A DNA stretch of 50,758 bases from Streptomyces sp. MBT53 (GTDB lineage: Bacteria > Actinomycetota > Actinomycetes > Streptomycetales > Streptomycetaceae). Of the stretch, positions 33,882-42,811 are shown in pieces. Within the stretch, counting starts at the first letter, position 1. Every line of letters begins with the position of its first letter. The notes under the pieces were generated by a model that worked only from the letters and a program-made list of their open reading frames with translations, was not told where the DNA came from and did no database searches. The DNA lies in NCBI RefSeq assembly GCF_016654115.1, contig NZ_JAEQAZ010000065.1:22124-72881 (forward strand), read 5' to 3'. The translations under genes were made by a program, and so were the position numbers.

Positions 33882-36824
33882 ATGCCCACCGCACCCCACC
33901 CGCAGAACACGGACGAACTGTTCCGGGCGCTCCAGGAGAACAACCGGCGCCCCTACGGCCGTAGCCGCACCGTCACCGCCGAGGAACTCACCGAGGCAGC
34001 CGAGCAGTTCGCGGAGCCCGTCCCGCTGGTTCACGCGCTCATCGAGCTCCAGGAGGCGTACGCCTACGGTTCCGAACCCCGGAAGTCACCCGTCGTCTTC
34101 GCCCGGTTGCTCGCCCTTTTCGACGAGCAGCCCGACATCTTCGACGAACGGCTGCGCCACACGCTGTTCTGGCGCTTCAAGTGGGTGGCCAACGCCCTCG
34201 TGGCACTGCCGGAGATGCCTCTGACGAGCGTGCGCCAATGGCTGACCGAGATGCGCGACCGGTACGAGAAGGCCGGTCTCGAACTCCAGCCCTACTACGG
34301 ACAGGCCTACCGGCTGGCCGCTCACACGGGCGAGGACAGCGCTCTCGCCTTCGAGCTCTGGGCGGGACGGCCCCGCACCAGGCTCAGCGACTGCGAGGCC
34401 TGCGAGATCTGCGAACGCGCTCTGTACCACCTCGCCGCTGACGACGACGAGCGGGCACTACGCGCCTGGGAGCCCGTCCTGGACGGAAAGGAGTCCTGCC
34501 AGGAGGAGCCCGCCCGCTCCGTGTCGCACGCGCTGCTTCCCCTGCTGCGCACCGGCCGCACCGACGAGGCCCGCGCACTGCACCTCACCGGGTACCGCGC
34601 CTGCCGTCGTAACCCCTCGATGTCCGGCGAGGTCGGCCGGCACCTGGAGTTCTGTGCGCTCACCGGCAACGAGGCTCGCGGCCTGGAACTCCTCGCGGAG
34701 AACCGGAACCTGTTCGACGACGTCGACTCGCCCCAGGACCTGCTGGCTTTCCTCACCGGCGTCGAAGTCCTCCTCCGACGCGTCGAATCCCTCGGCCACG
34801 GCGAACTGCCCGCCGCCGGATACCCGGGTCGTACCTGGACGGTCGCCGCTCTGCGCGCCGAGGTGCGAGGCCGTGCCGACGACCTCGCGGCCCGTTTCGA
34901 CGCCCGCAACGGCACTACGGCGCACTCCGACCGGCGCCGGGCCCGCCTCGACCGTGGCCCGCTCCTGGAGGCGCTCGAGCTGACCCTGCGCTCCCGCGCC
35001 CTCGACGACGTGGCCCCGGCCGCCGTGCCCGCCACCGCCCGCACGGCCCCGTCCGTCCCCGAGGAACTGCCCGAACTCATCACTCGGGCACGGGCGTTGG
35101 ACGAACAAGGGCATCCGGACGCGACGGCCTGCTGCGCACGGCTGCGTGTGCTCGTCGCCGCCCCCGGCTACGTCCACCCCGACGACCCGGCCGTGGGACC
35201 GCTCGTAAGGCTGCGCGCCGACCTGCTGGCCGATGAGGCGAACTCGGCGGGCGACAAGGACGAGTTCGCCGTCGCCGCCGCCCTCCACGAGGAGGCTGCG
35301 GTTCTGTACGACGACGCCATGGAGCCCGGCCACGCGGCGCTCGCCCGCGCGCGTGCCCTGCTCGCCGGTGCCCAGGTCGGCCCGGAGAGCACCGACAGCT
35401 CCGACGCGGCCGAGGCGACAACCGCCGCGCTGAGCAACGCCTACGCCGCGATCGTCCGCCTCCACGAGGAGGTGTCCGGCCTAGCTCCGTACCAGGAGGC
35501 CCAGTTGCTCAGGCTGCGGGCGACAGTGCTCGGTCTGCGGTTCCATACGACGCGCGACGAGGAGCAGGCCGCGCCGGTCCATGCCGAGGTGGATCTGCTC
35601 AGCGAGTTCGCCGTGCGGCACAACTTCGCGGGGCAGCTCTCCGGTGCCGGGTTGCTGCGGACCAGCACCTACGCCCTCTCCGGAAATCTGTCCGCCGCGG
35701 GCACCGAGATCGATGCCCTCCGCGACCGGCTCCGGGCGGACGGCCCCGCCTGGCATCTGCCGCGCACACTCGGACTCCGCGCCCGCATCCAGTTCGCGTT
35801 GAAGAACGCGGAGGCCGCGCACGCGGACCTGGCCGAGGCGCTGCAACTCGCCGCCGAATGGCCCGCCGACGCCGTCGACACCGCTCGCCTGCACGATGAA
35901 CTGGCCGAGGTCTGCATGCACCTGGGCCGCCCCGACGAGGCCTTGCGGCACCTGACGCGCTCCGCGGAGCTGGCACTGCGTCACGGCAGCCGCACCGACG
36001 CGTTCTGCACCTACAGCAGCGCCGCGCAGGTCAGCCTCGACCTGGGCCGGGTCGAGGACTGCATCGCGCTGCTCGATTCCCTCCTCGCCGAACCCGACGT
36101 CACCGCAGGAGAGTTGGACGACCGGCTCGTCGCCCAGCTGCGTCTGACCCGCGCCCGTGCACTGCGGGCGGGAGACGACCTCAAGGCCGCCACGGCGGAG
36201 TTCGCCGCCCTCGCGGCCGAGTCGGCCGACTGGGACGACGACCTCGGGAGCCATGTCGGCATCGCCGCGGAGACCGCCGTACTCCTCGCGCAGTCCGGCG
36301 AGTTCGAACGGGCCCGCCAGGCCGCGGACCAGGCACTCGCCGCCCACGCCCGAGCGCCGCGCTACGAGCACCTCAGCTTCTGTCTGCGCGAACTCGCCCG
36401 GCTCCACGTCCAGCAGCAGGGTTCCGAGGGCCTCGCCGACGCCCTGACCGTTCTCGCCGACGCGGGCCGGGTCGCCGACCAGGCCCGTGCCGCGGAGTAC
36501 GAGTCGCACAACCGCTCACTGGACAGCGCCCTGGCCTACGAGTACGGACGGGTCAACGCCTACGCCGGCACGTACGAGGCCGCCCTCGCCGCCCTGGACA
36601 AGGCACTCACCCTGCTGGGCGAACCGGGACCGGACAAGGACCGGGCCGACGAGTGGGCGGAGTGCGTCCGTCTGGCAGCGGTCGTGGAGGGTATCTACCT
36701 GAAACACCCCACCCTGGCCCTCACCCGGCTCAACGAGGCAGTGCCCCGCCTCACGGCACTGGGCCACACCGAGGAGGCCCGACCGCTGACGTCACTGGCG
36801 GCCCAGCTGCGCGACGAGGGGTGA
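33882..36824 (+). CDS. Large tetratricopeptide-repeat-like protein
   Basis: This 980-residue helical repeat protein starts at ATG 33882, two bases after the Hsp90-like stop. Residues from about 400 on show clear TPR-style helix pairs (HLPRTLGLRARIQFALKNAE; ARLHDELAEVCMHLGRPDEA; YEYGRVNAYAGTYEAALAAL). The N-terminal 380 residues are helical with Cys clusters (SDCEACEICERALYHLAADD). There is no membrane segment or catalytic motif. It may be a co-chaperone-like scaffold for the adjacent Hsp90-like ATPase, which is inference from adjacency. Confidence 0.82.
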   Translation: MPTAPHPQNTDELFRALQENNRRPYGRSRTVTAEELTEAAEQFAEPVPLVHALIELQEAYAYGSEPRKSPVVFARLLALFDEQPDIFDERLRHTLFWRFKWVANALVALPEMPLTSVRQWLTEMRDRYEKAGLELQPYYGQAYRLAAHTGEDSALAFELWAGRPRTRLSDCEACEICERALYHLAADDDERALRAWEPVLDGKESCQEEPARSVSHALLPLLRTGRTDEARALHLTGYRACRRNPSMSGEVGRHLEFCALTGNEARGLELLAENRNLFDDVDSPQDLLAFLTGVEVLLRRVESLGHGELPAAGYPGRTWTVAALRAEVRGRADDLAARFDARNGTTAHSDRRRARLDRGPLLEALELTLRSRALDDVAPAAVPATARTAPSVPEELPELITRARALDEQGHPDATACCARLRVLVAAPGYVHPDDPAVGPLVRLRADLLADEANSAGDKDEFAVAAALHEEAAVLYDDAMEPGHAALARARALLAGAQVGPESTDSSDAAEATTAALSNAYAAIVRLHEEVSGLAPYQEAQLLRLRATVLGLRFHTTRDEEQAAPVHAEVDLLSEFAVRHNFAGQLSGAGLLRTSTYALSGNLSAAGTEIDALRDRLRADGPAWHLPRTLGLRARIQFALKNAEAAHADLAEALQLAAEWPADAVDTARLHDELAEVCMHLGRPDEALRHLTRSAELALRHGSRTDAFCTYSSAAQVSLDLGRVEDCIALLDSLLAEPDVTAGELDDRLVAQLRLTRARALRAGDDLKAATAEFAALAAESADWDDDLGSHVGIAAETAVLLAQSGEFERARQAADQALAAHARAPRYEHLSFCLRELARLHVQQQGSEGLADALTVLADAGRVADQARAAEYESHNRSLDSALAYEYGRVNAYAGTYEAALAALDKALTLLGEPGPDKDRADEWAECVRLAAVVEGIYLKHPTLALTRLNEAVPRLTALGHTEEARPLTSLAAQLRDEG

Positions 36825-36921
36825 CGCAAAAAGCCAGCCGGCTTCGCACTCACCGCGTCCGAGAGAGGCCAGGTAGTTGCTGGGATTGCGCTCGTGGCGG
36901 GGGCTGAGTCTGCGGTAGCGG

Positions 36922-37158
36922 GACCGCCACGACGTCGGCGCCCTGGAAGCGCAGCGTCTGCTCTCCCCCGCCGGGGAACCGGTCGCGCGAATCGCACGCC
37001 GACTGGGTTTCTCCGAACCCACCAACTGCGGAAGGTTCTTCATCCGCCACACGGGCACCACCCCCGGCGACTTCCGCCGTACCCACCAGGGCCCCGGTGA
37101 GCCCCCGCACCGGTCCCCTGCGGGCCATCCCGAACCGGGGCCTTCACTGCCGTCGTGA
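36922..37158 (+). pseudogene. AraC-family regulator remnant (C-terminal DNA-binding part)
   Basis: The frame reads VGALEAQRLLSPAGEPVARI, then ARRLGFSEPTNCGRFFIRHT and GTTPGDFRR, the second helix-turn-helix of AraC/XylS regulators. The first half of the domain and the whole N-terminal part are missing, with no start codon. The stop is at 37156-37158. Confidence 0.65.
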
Positions 37159-37408
37159 ATCCTGACCGCCCGGCCCTCGCAACCACGATCTGTTCAGTCG
37201 GACTGCTGAGCGATTGTTTCGATTCGGCCGATGGCCGACTGGTCGACGGCGCATCTTCGCGCGGCGGCTTTCCAGGTGGTTCGCCGGCGCGGGTCCAGAT
37301 TCGAAGCATCGCGCCGACACGGTATTTCCGCCGAACAGCCTGCAGGAAGAGAACAACCACCTGTCGCCTGAAGCGTCGGTGAGCCCTCGGACGGCCTCGC
37401 GGCGTCGT

Positions 37409-37476
37409 CGAAAACTTTCTTCATCTGGGCCGAATGATGCGAGAGGTATTGACGCCCATCACGGGCCATCTACTAT
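37409..37476 (+). promoter_or_regulatory. Putative xylanase promoter with BxlR-like operator
   Basis: CGAAA-AC-TTTCT (37409-37420) matches the 5-2-5 spacing of the bxl operator at 17294. Downstream lie TTGACG (37449-37454) and TACTAT (37471-37476), 16 bases apart, a good vegetative-type promoter pointing at the GH10-GH62 gene. Transcription would start near 37483. Confidence 0.5.
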
Positions 37477-38157
37477 CCACAACGTCCGAACCGCCGACGG
37501 ATGTTCGACATGACGAATGGCGTCAGTCGGTGGAGTCGCACACCGGCGAGAGCCGGCAAGGCAGCACGTCGGTACACACCCGATCGCAGCGCGCCAGCCA
37601 GAACGAGGTGCTTGTCATGACTCGATCAACCTCTGGATGCCGCAGAACAGGGGGAACGGCCATCAGGGCATCCGTCACCACCGCTCTCCCCTACCCGCCG
37701 GCAGTCACGTACCTCGTCGGCCCCGACGCCGCACCACTCCCCCGGAGCACCGGTCCTCCCCTCGAACCACATGGTCGACCGGGGATCGCGCGGCTGTGTC
37801 AGAGACATCCTCCGGGAATCGCCGCCCGCCTACCGCCCGAGCAACAGGACGTTCGACCGGCTTGTCCGGACCCGCTGCGCACGGACGCCCGTCCGGCATA
37901 CCTGCATCCCCCTCGCCCGCCCCCGCCCACGGCCGCCCTGGGTGTGCCGTATCCGAGTCCTGACGACACCGACTCGATCGTCGACAGCGGACCCGAACAC
38001 GACCGGTACCGGATCGGCTTCCACGCCGCGAGCCCGCATGCCCTGGGGACCAGCCTGCCCGTGCGCCAAAGCCGGCACCCCGCGAGATGTCCCGCCTCGC
38101 CGTGCGCACCCCGTCACACCACAACCCGCACCCGCACCCGACCGTACGAGGAGAACC
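37477..38157 (+). other. Long leader or decayed region before the xylanase gene
   Basis: About 680 bases separate the putative promoter from the xylanase start. Open frames exist in this stretch but are Pro/Arg-rich without coherent domains. Short ATG frames at 37510 (36 codons) and 37618 lack convincing ribosome binding sites. It may be an untranslated leader, or a closer promoter may exist that I cannot see. Confidence 0.35.
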
Positions 38158-40182
38158 GTGAACCTTCTGCGTAGACTCGGCCTGCGTCAGACTGCGGCCC
38201 TGGGCCTGCTGGCCGCCACCACACTGGTGGCGGCGGGCCAAGCCACCGCCGCTCCCACCGCCGTCCGGGCCACCACCCTGGGCGCCCAAGCCGCCCAGTC
38301 CGGACGGTACTTCGGGACCGCCGTCGCGGCCGGCAAGCTCGGCGACGGGACGTACGCGACGATCCTGGACCGCGAGTTCAACATGGTCACGCCCGAGAAC
38401 GAGATGAAGTGGGACACGACGGAACCGTCCCGCGGCTCGTTCAACTTCAACCCCGCCGACCAGATCGTCAACCACGCGACCGCACACGGGCAGCGCCTGC
38501 GCGGACACACCCTCGTCTGGCACTCCCAACTGCCCGGCTGGGTCAGCGGTATCACCGACGCGAACACCCTGCGGACCGTGATGAACAACCACATCACCGG
38601 CGTCATGAACCACTACAAGGGCAAGATCTACGCCTGGGACGTGGTCAACGAGGCGTTCGCCGACGGCAGTAGCGGCCGGCACCGCAGCTCGGTCTTCCAG
38701 AACGTGCTCGGCGACGGCTTCATCGAACAGGCCTTCCGTACCGCCCGCGCGGCCGACCCGGCGGCCAAACTCTGCTACAACGACTACAACATCGAGAACT
38801 GGAGCGACGCCAAGACCCAGGGCGTCTATCGCATGGTGCGCGACTTCAAGTCGCGTGGCGTTCCGATCGACTGCGTCGGATTCCAGGCCCACTTCGGCAC
38901 CGGGGGGCCGCCCGCGAGTCTCCAGACCACGCTGTCGAACTTCGCCGCGCTCGGAGTGGACGTACAGATCACCGAACTCGACATCGCGCAGGCGGCCTCG
39001 GGCGCGTACGCGAACACCGTCAAGGCATGCATGAACGTCGCCCGCTGCACCGGCATCACGGTGTGGGGCATCCGGGACAGCGACTCCTGGCGTACCGGCC
39101 AGAACCCGCTGCTGTTCGACAACGGCGGCAACAAGAAGCCCGCGTACAACGCGGTGTTGTCGGCTTTGGGCGGCACTGCCACCACAGCCCGCAGCACCAC
39201 ACCCCCAAGCCCCTCGGCCGCGGCCGCACTGCCGTCCTCCTTCTCCTGGAGCTCCAGCAGCGCCCTGATCGCCCCGAAGTCGGACGCGACGCACACCATC
39301 GCCGGCGTCAAGGACCCTTCGGTCGTCTACTACAACGGCAAGTACCACGTGTTCGCCAGCACGGCGAGCGCCTCCGGGTACAACCTCGTGTACCTGAGCT
39401 TCAGCGACTGGTCCCAGGCGGGCTCCGCCACGCACTACTACCTCGACCGCAGCGCCATCGGCACGGGATACCGCGCGGCTCCACAGGTGTTCTACTACGC
39501 GCCGCAGCACCTGTGGTACCTCGTCTACCAGACCGGGAACGCCTCGTACTCGACCAACGCGGACATCGGCAATCCCAACGGCTGGAGCGCCCCGCGGAAC
39601 TTCTACTCCTCGATGCCGGCGATCATCGCGCAGAACATCGGCAACGGGTACTGGGTCGACATGTGGGTGATCTGCGACAGCGCCGACTGCTATCTGTTCT
39701 CCTCGGACGACAACGGGCACCTGTACCGCTCCCAGACGTCCGTCTCGCAGTTCCCCAGCGGTTTCACCAACACCGTCATCGCCGCCCAGGACACCAACAA
39801 GTACGCCCTCTTCGAGGCGAGCAACGTGTACAAGGTGCAGGGCGGCAACCAGTACCTGCTCCTCGTGGAGGCCATCGGCTCGGACGGACGACGCTACTTC
39901 CGGTCCTTCACCTCCAGCGGTCTCGCGGGCTCGTGGACCGCGCTGGCCGCCTCCGAGAGCAACCCGTTCGCCCGGGCGGGCAACGTCACCTTCCCGGCCG
40001 GTGCCTGGACGAAGGACATCAGTCACGGTGAGATGATCCGCGCCGGCTACGACCAGACCTTGACCATCCCCGCCTGCAAGCTCCAGTACCTCTACCAGGG
40101 CCACGACCCGAACGCGAGCGGCGACTACGACACTCTGCCGTGGCGGCTCGGCCTGCTGACGCAGACCAACTCCGCCTGCTGA
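38158..40182 (+). CDS. Secreted bifunctional GH10 xylanase - GH62 arabinofuranosidase
   Basis: This 674-residue exoenzyme starts at GTG 38158 behind GAGGAG. A signal peptide (RRLGLRQTAALGLLAATTLV, cleavage after an AxA-type site) directs export. Residues about 45-345 are a GH10 endo-1,4-beta-xylanase with acid/base Glu165 in WDVVNEAF and nucleophile Glu273 in ITELDI. A Ser/Thr/Pro linker (about 346-360) leads to a GH62 alpha-L-arabinofuranosidase with Asp386 in VKDPSVVYY and Glu553 in ALFEASNVYK. GH62 removes arabinose side chains that block GH10, so one polypeptide can degrade arabinoxylan. No carbohydrate-binding module is present. I recall similar GH10-GH62 fusions in a few Streptomyces. 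Confidence 0.93.
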   Translation: MNLLRRLGLRQTAALGLLAATTLVAAGQATAAPTAVRATTLGAQAAQSGRYFGTAVAAGKLGDGTYATILDREFNMVTPENEMKWDTTEPSRGSFNFNPADQIVNHATAHGQRLRGHTLVWHSQLPGWVSGITDANTLRTVMNNHITGVMNHYKGKIYAWDVVNEAFADGSSGRHRSSVFQNVLGDGFIEQAFRTARAADPAAKLCYNDYNIENWSDAKTQGVYRMVRDFKSRGVPIDCVGFQAHFGTGGPPASLQTTLSNFAALGVDVQITELDIAQAASGAYANTVKACMNVARCTGITVWGIRDSDSWRTGQNPLLFDNGGNKKPAYNAVLSALGGTATTARSTTPPSPSAAAALPSSFSWSSSSALIAPKSDATHTIAGVKDPSVVYYNGKYHVFASTASASGYNLVYLSFSDWSQAGSATHYYLDRSAIGTGYRAAPQVFYYAPQHLWYLVYQTGNASYSTNADIGNPNGWSAPRNFYSSMPAIIAQNIGNGYWVDMWVICDSADCYLFSSDDNGHLYRSQTSVSQFPSGFTNTVIAAQDTNKYALFEASNVYKVQGGNQYLLLVEAIGSDGRRYFRSFTSSGLAGSWTALAASESNPFARAGNVTFPAGAWTKDISHGEMIRAGYDQTLTIPACKLQYLYQGHDPNASGDYDTLPWRLGLLTQTNSAC

Positions 40183-40221
40183 CCGCTCCCGGACGATCCC
40201 GCCGCCTGTGCGGCAGGGGAT

Positions 40222-40268
40222 CCGCCGGGATCCGTCCCTCGGCACTGCCGAGGGACGGATCCCGGCGG
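40222..40268. terminator. Bidirectional terminator between xylanase and GH6 genes
   Basis: A perfect 23-base inverted repeat around a single central C starts with CCGCCGGGATCCGTCCC and contains GGATCC in each arm. It lies between the convergent xylanase and cellulase genes. Confidence 0.9.
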
Positions 40269-40288
40269 TCACCCACCGCGTCAGCAGG

Positions 40289-42016
40289 TCACGACAACGG
40301 CGGATACGCGTTCTGGATCAGCTGCTGGAACTGGGCGGAGAACCAGTGTCCGGCCAGCGGCGAGTTCGGCAGCGCGCCCGTGGGGTTGTTGCCGTTGCGC
40401 GCATTGCCGCCGTACGTCGGGTCGCACATCCGGTCGAATCCCTTCCCCTCGTCGTTGGGGACGGCCGCGCTGTTGCCGTCGGACTCCCCCGGCGGCTTGA
40501 CCCACACGTAGGCGTCGATGCCGGCGGCCGGAGCCGCTGTCGGCCGCTCCCCGATGCCCGCCCCGCTCTGGTTGCACCAGTTGCCGGCGTGGATCCGCCG
40601 GTCGACGCGGCCGCTGTCGACGTAGCCGTCCACAGTGGTCGGCGCCCCGGGACCGGTGGGCCGGGCGGTTCCGCCCCAGCCGTTGCGTGAGGTGTCGATC
40701 AGCATGCCGATACCGGAGTCGAACCCGGACGCGACGAGCTTGCTGCGCAGCGCCTGGGCGAAGGACTGCTCGTCCACGTACTGGTTCCAGTCCACCCACT
40801 TCGACTGGCGTACGGTCTGGCCGTTCACCGTGTCGGTGACCTTGAGGTACGGCTCCGTGGTGGGGCTGTAGTTCGCGGTGTTGACGATGAAGCCGGCCAC
40901 GTCGTTCACGCTCGCGCCGTTCGAGGTCGCCACCTTGTGGAACTCCTGCACCGCGGGATCGAGATTGCTGTCCCAGCCGAGCCAGCCGTGGTGGGCGGCG
41001 TCGATGTAGTTGTAGACGTTGGGGATGGCACCCAGCTTGTCCAGGGCGTAGCCGACGCCCTTCTCGTAGTTGCCGTTGGACTTCATGGTCACGCAGGCGT
41101 CGGTCGTGGTGGGGGTGCCGCCGGCGTTGGTGACGAGGTTGGGCAGCGAGTCGGGCTCGATGACGGTGGCGACCCGCAGGCCCGCGTACTTGGGGTCGGA
41201 CAGGATCGACGCGATGGGGTCGATGTACTGGGACTTGTACTTGTCGAGGTCGTTGGGTCCCAGTTCTCCGTTGGAGGCCAGGGCGGCGCAGTCGCGGCCG
41301 GGCAGATCGTAGATGACGAGCTGGACGACGAGATCGCCGGAGCCCTTCTGCTTGAGCGCCTCGTCGAGGTGGGCGCGCAGGCCCATGCCGCTGTCAACGC
41401 CGTTGATCGCGGCGATGCGGTCGAGCCAGACGGCGGTGGGCTGATTGGCGATGCGGCTGCCGCCCGGTTCGGCGGCCGCCTTGGCGGACCACTCGGGGTT
41501 CACGTACACCTTGGCGCCGGTGTAGGGGTTGTCGGCACGGCTGCCGGTGTCGCCTCCTCCGGTGCCACCACCCGTACCGCCACCAGTGCCGCCACCATTG
41601 TCGACGTTGCAGGCGACGCCGTCGAGCGTGAACGTCGCGGGCACGCTGTTGGTGCCGCTGTAGGAGCCGTTGAACCCGAAGCTGACCGAACCTCCGCTCG
41701 CGAGAGGGCCGTTGTAGCTCTCGTTGGCGGCGGTGACGTCGGCACCGCTCTGGCTGAGCTTCGTGTTCCAGGCGTTCGTGACCTTCTGATTGCCGGCATA
41801 CGACCACTTCACCGACCAACTCGACTTGGCGGCAGTGTTGTTGGTGATGGTGACGGCGGCGGTGAAGCCGGTGTCCCACTGGCTCTGCACCTTGTAGTCG
41901 ACGGTGCAGGGGATGGACGAGGTGGCGGCGCCGGCCTGGCCGACGAGGAACGCCGACCCCGTCGTCCCGGCGACCAGCGCCACGGCGACGAACAGCGATG
42001 TCCTGCTGTGACTCAT
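40289..42016 (-). CDS. Secreted CBM2-GH6 cellobiohydrolase/cellulase
   Basis: This 575-residue secreted cellulase has a signal peptide (1-31, ending GQAGAA), a family 2 cellulose-binding module at about 34-137 (VQSQWDTGFTAAVTITNN; paired Cys37 and Cys136) and a Gly/Thr linker (139-158). The GH6 catalytic domain follows. GH6 signatures are VIYDLPGRDC (Asp242) and VATVIEPDSL (Asp289). Length and long surface loops fit an exo-acting cellobiohydrolase rather than a compact endoglucanase. The RBS is GAAGGAAG. It is divergent from GH48; in known cellulase systems GH6 and GH48 attack opposite chain ends. Confidence 0.92.
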   Translation of the reverse strand: MSHSRTSLFVAVALVAGTTGSAFLVGQAGAATSSIPCTVDYKVQSQWDTGFTAAVTITNNTAAKSSWSVKWSYAGNQKVTNAWNTKLSQSGADVTAANESYNGPLASGGSVSFGFNGSYSGTNSVPATFTLDGVACNVDNGGGTGGGTGGGTGGGDTGSRADNPYTGAKVYVNPEWSAKAAAEPGGSRIANQPTAVWLDRIAAINGVDSGMGLRAHLDEALKQKGSGDLVVQLVIYDLPGRDCAALASNGELGPNDLDKYKSQYIDPIASILSDPKYAGLRVATVIEPDSLPNLVTNAGGTPTTTDACVTMKSNGNYEKGVGYALDKLGAIPNVYNYIDAAHHGWLGWDSNLDPAVQEFHKVATSNGASVNDVAGFIVNTANYSPTTEPYLKVTDTVNGQTVRQSKWVDWNQYVDEQSFAQALRSKLVASGFDSGIGMLIDTSRNGWGGTARPTGPGAPTTVDGYVDSGRVDRRIHAGNWCNQSGAGIGERPTAAPAAGIDAYVWVKPPGESDGNSAAVPNDEGKGFDRMCDPTYGGNARNGNNPTGALPNSPLAGHWFSAQFQQLIQNAYPPLS

Positions 42017-42598
42017 GTGCGGGTGCTTCCTTCTCTCGTGGTGGACCTGTGGACGAAGACCGCGCGAACGGTCGCGCGAGCCCCTGCCCGGGGCACGCGT
42101 GGCGTTGCGGTGATCAGTGAGCTGGTGCGTCTGGTTTCGCCTCGAAGGCAGCGCCGTCCGGTCGGCGTTTCGAGGCCTCCGTCGTACTGGGAGGGGACGC
42201 GCGGTCAGGTGCGGGGGCGCCCGGTCGTGAGCGAACGCGCCGACCACCGACTGGGATTCCCTACGGTTCGAGGCGTGACTTCGTGCCCGGCGTCTCGTGG
42301 TGGGCCTCCGGGGCACCGGCGGCATCGTCGCGGTTCGGGGTTGCGTTGCCGGGTTTGGCGACCGTCACTGTCCGGAGAATGTGCGGCGCTCGCGAAGTAC
42401 GGCGGGGCGCTCGCGGATCGGTCGACGGCACTGACCCGTAGTGCGCATGCCCGGGGCACGCGGCCATGGTTGCCCGGACTGGGAGTGCCTGGTGGAACGG
42501 TGCGCGAGAGCGCGTCGCTGACTAAAAGTATCGAATGCGGGGGGTGTCGCATGAGCGAGTCCTCACAGCTTGGCGCGCCGCTACGGACGCGTCACTGA
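42017..42598. other. Long intergenic region upstream of the GH6 gene
   Basis: No gene is seen. GCCTCGAA (42139-42146) and TTCGAGGC (42169-42176) form an 8-bp inverted repeat with a 22-base loop in what would be the GH6 leader. No perfect CebR box occurs in this part. Confidence 0.4.
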
Positions 42599-42612
42599 TG
42601 GAACCGCTCCCA
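42599..42612. promoter_or_regulatory. Imperfect CebR-type box
   Basis: TGGAACCGCTCCCA matches 12 of 14 bases of the TGGGAGCGCTCCCA consensus. It lies between the divergent GH6 and GH48 genes and may serve GH6, although it is far (583 bases) from that start. Confidence 0.45.
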
Positions 42613-42740
42613 CTGGTGGGGAGGAAGTTAGCGTCAACTGGCGAGGTTTCATAGGGTCCCTGCGAAACTCTTCGCCGGATCGGCTCAGTTCGAACTTTGA
42701 ATGCCCGGCGTCTTGACCGTTCCGGCCTTCATCCCCACGA

Positions 42741-42754
42741 TGGGAGCGCTCCCA
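42741..42754. promoter_or_regulatory. CebR-type operator before GH48
   Basis: TGGGAGCGCTCCCA is a perfect 14-bp palindrome and the known CebR consensus. It begins at the last base of a putative -10 (CACGAT, 42736-42741; -35 TTGACC at 42713-42718), 57 bases before the GH48 start, ideal for repression. Confidence 0.85.
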
Positions 42755-42811
42755 CTGGATTCAGGCCTTGGCACCTCTCCGTGAGTCGCGTGACGCAAGG
42801 AGGAACAGCAC

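Noticed and set aside
37830..38117. Minus-strand 95-codon frame in the xylanase leader
   Set aside because: Composition is Arg/Gly-rich without motifs and no ribosome binding site is present.
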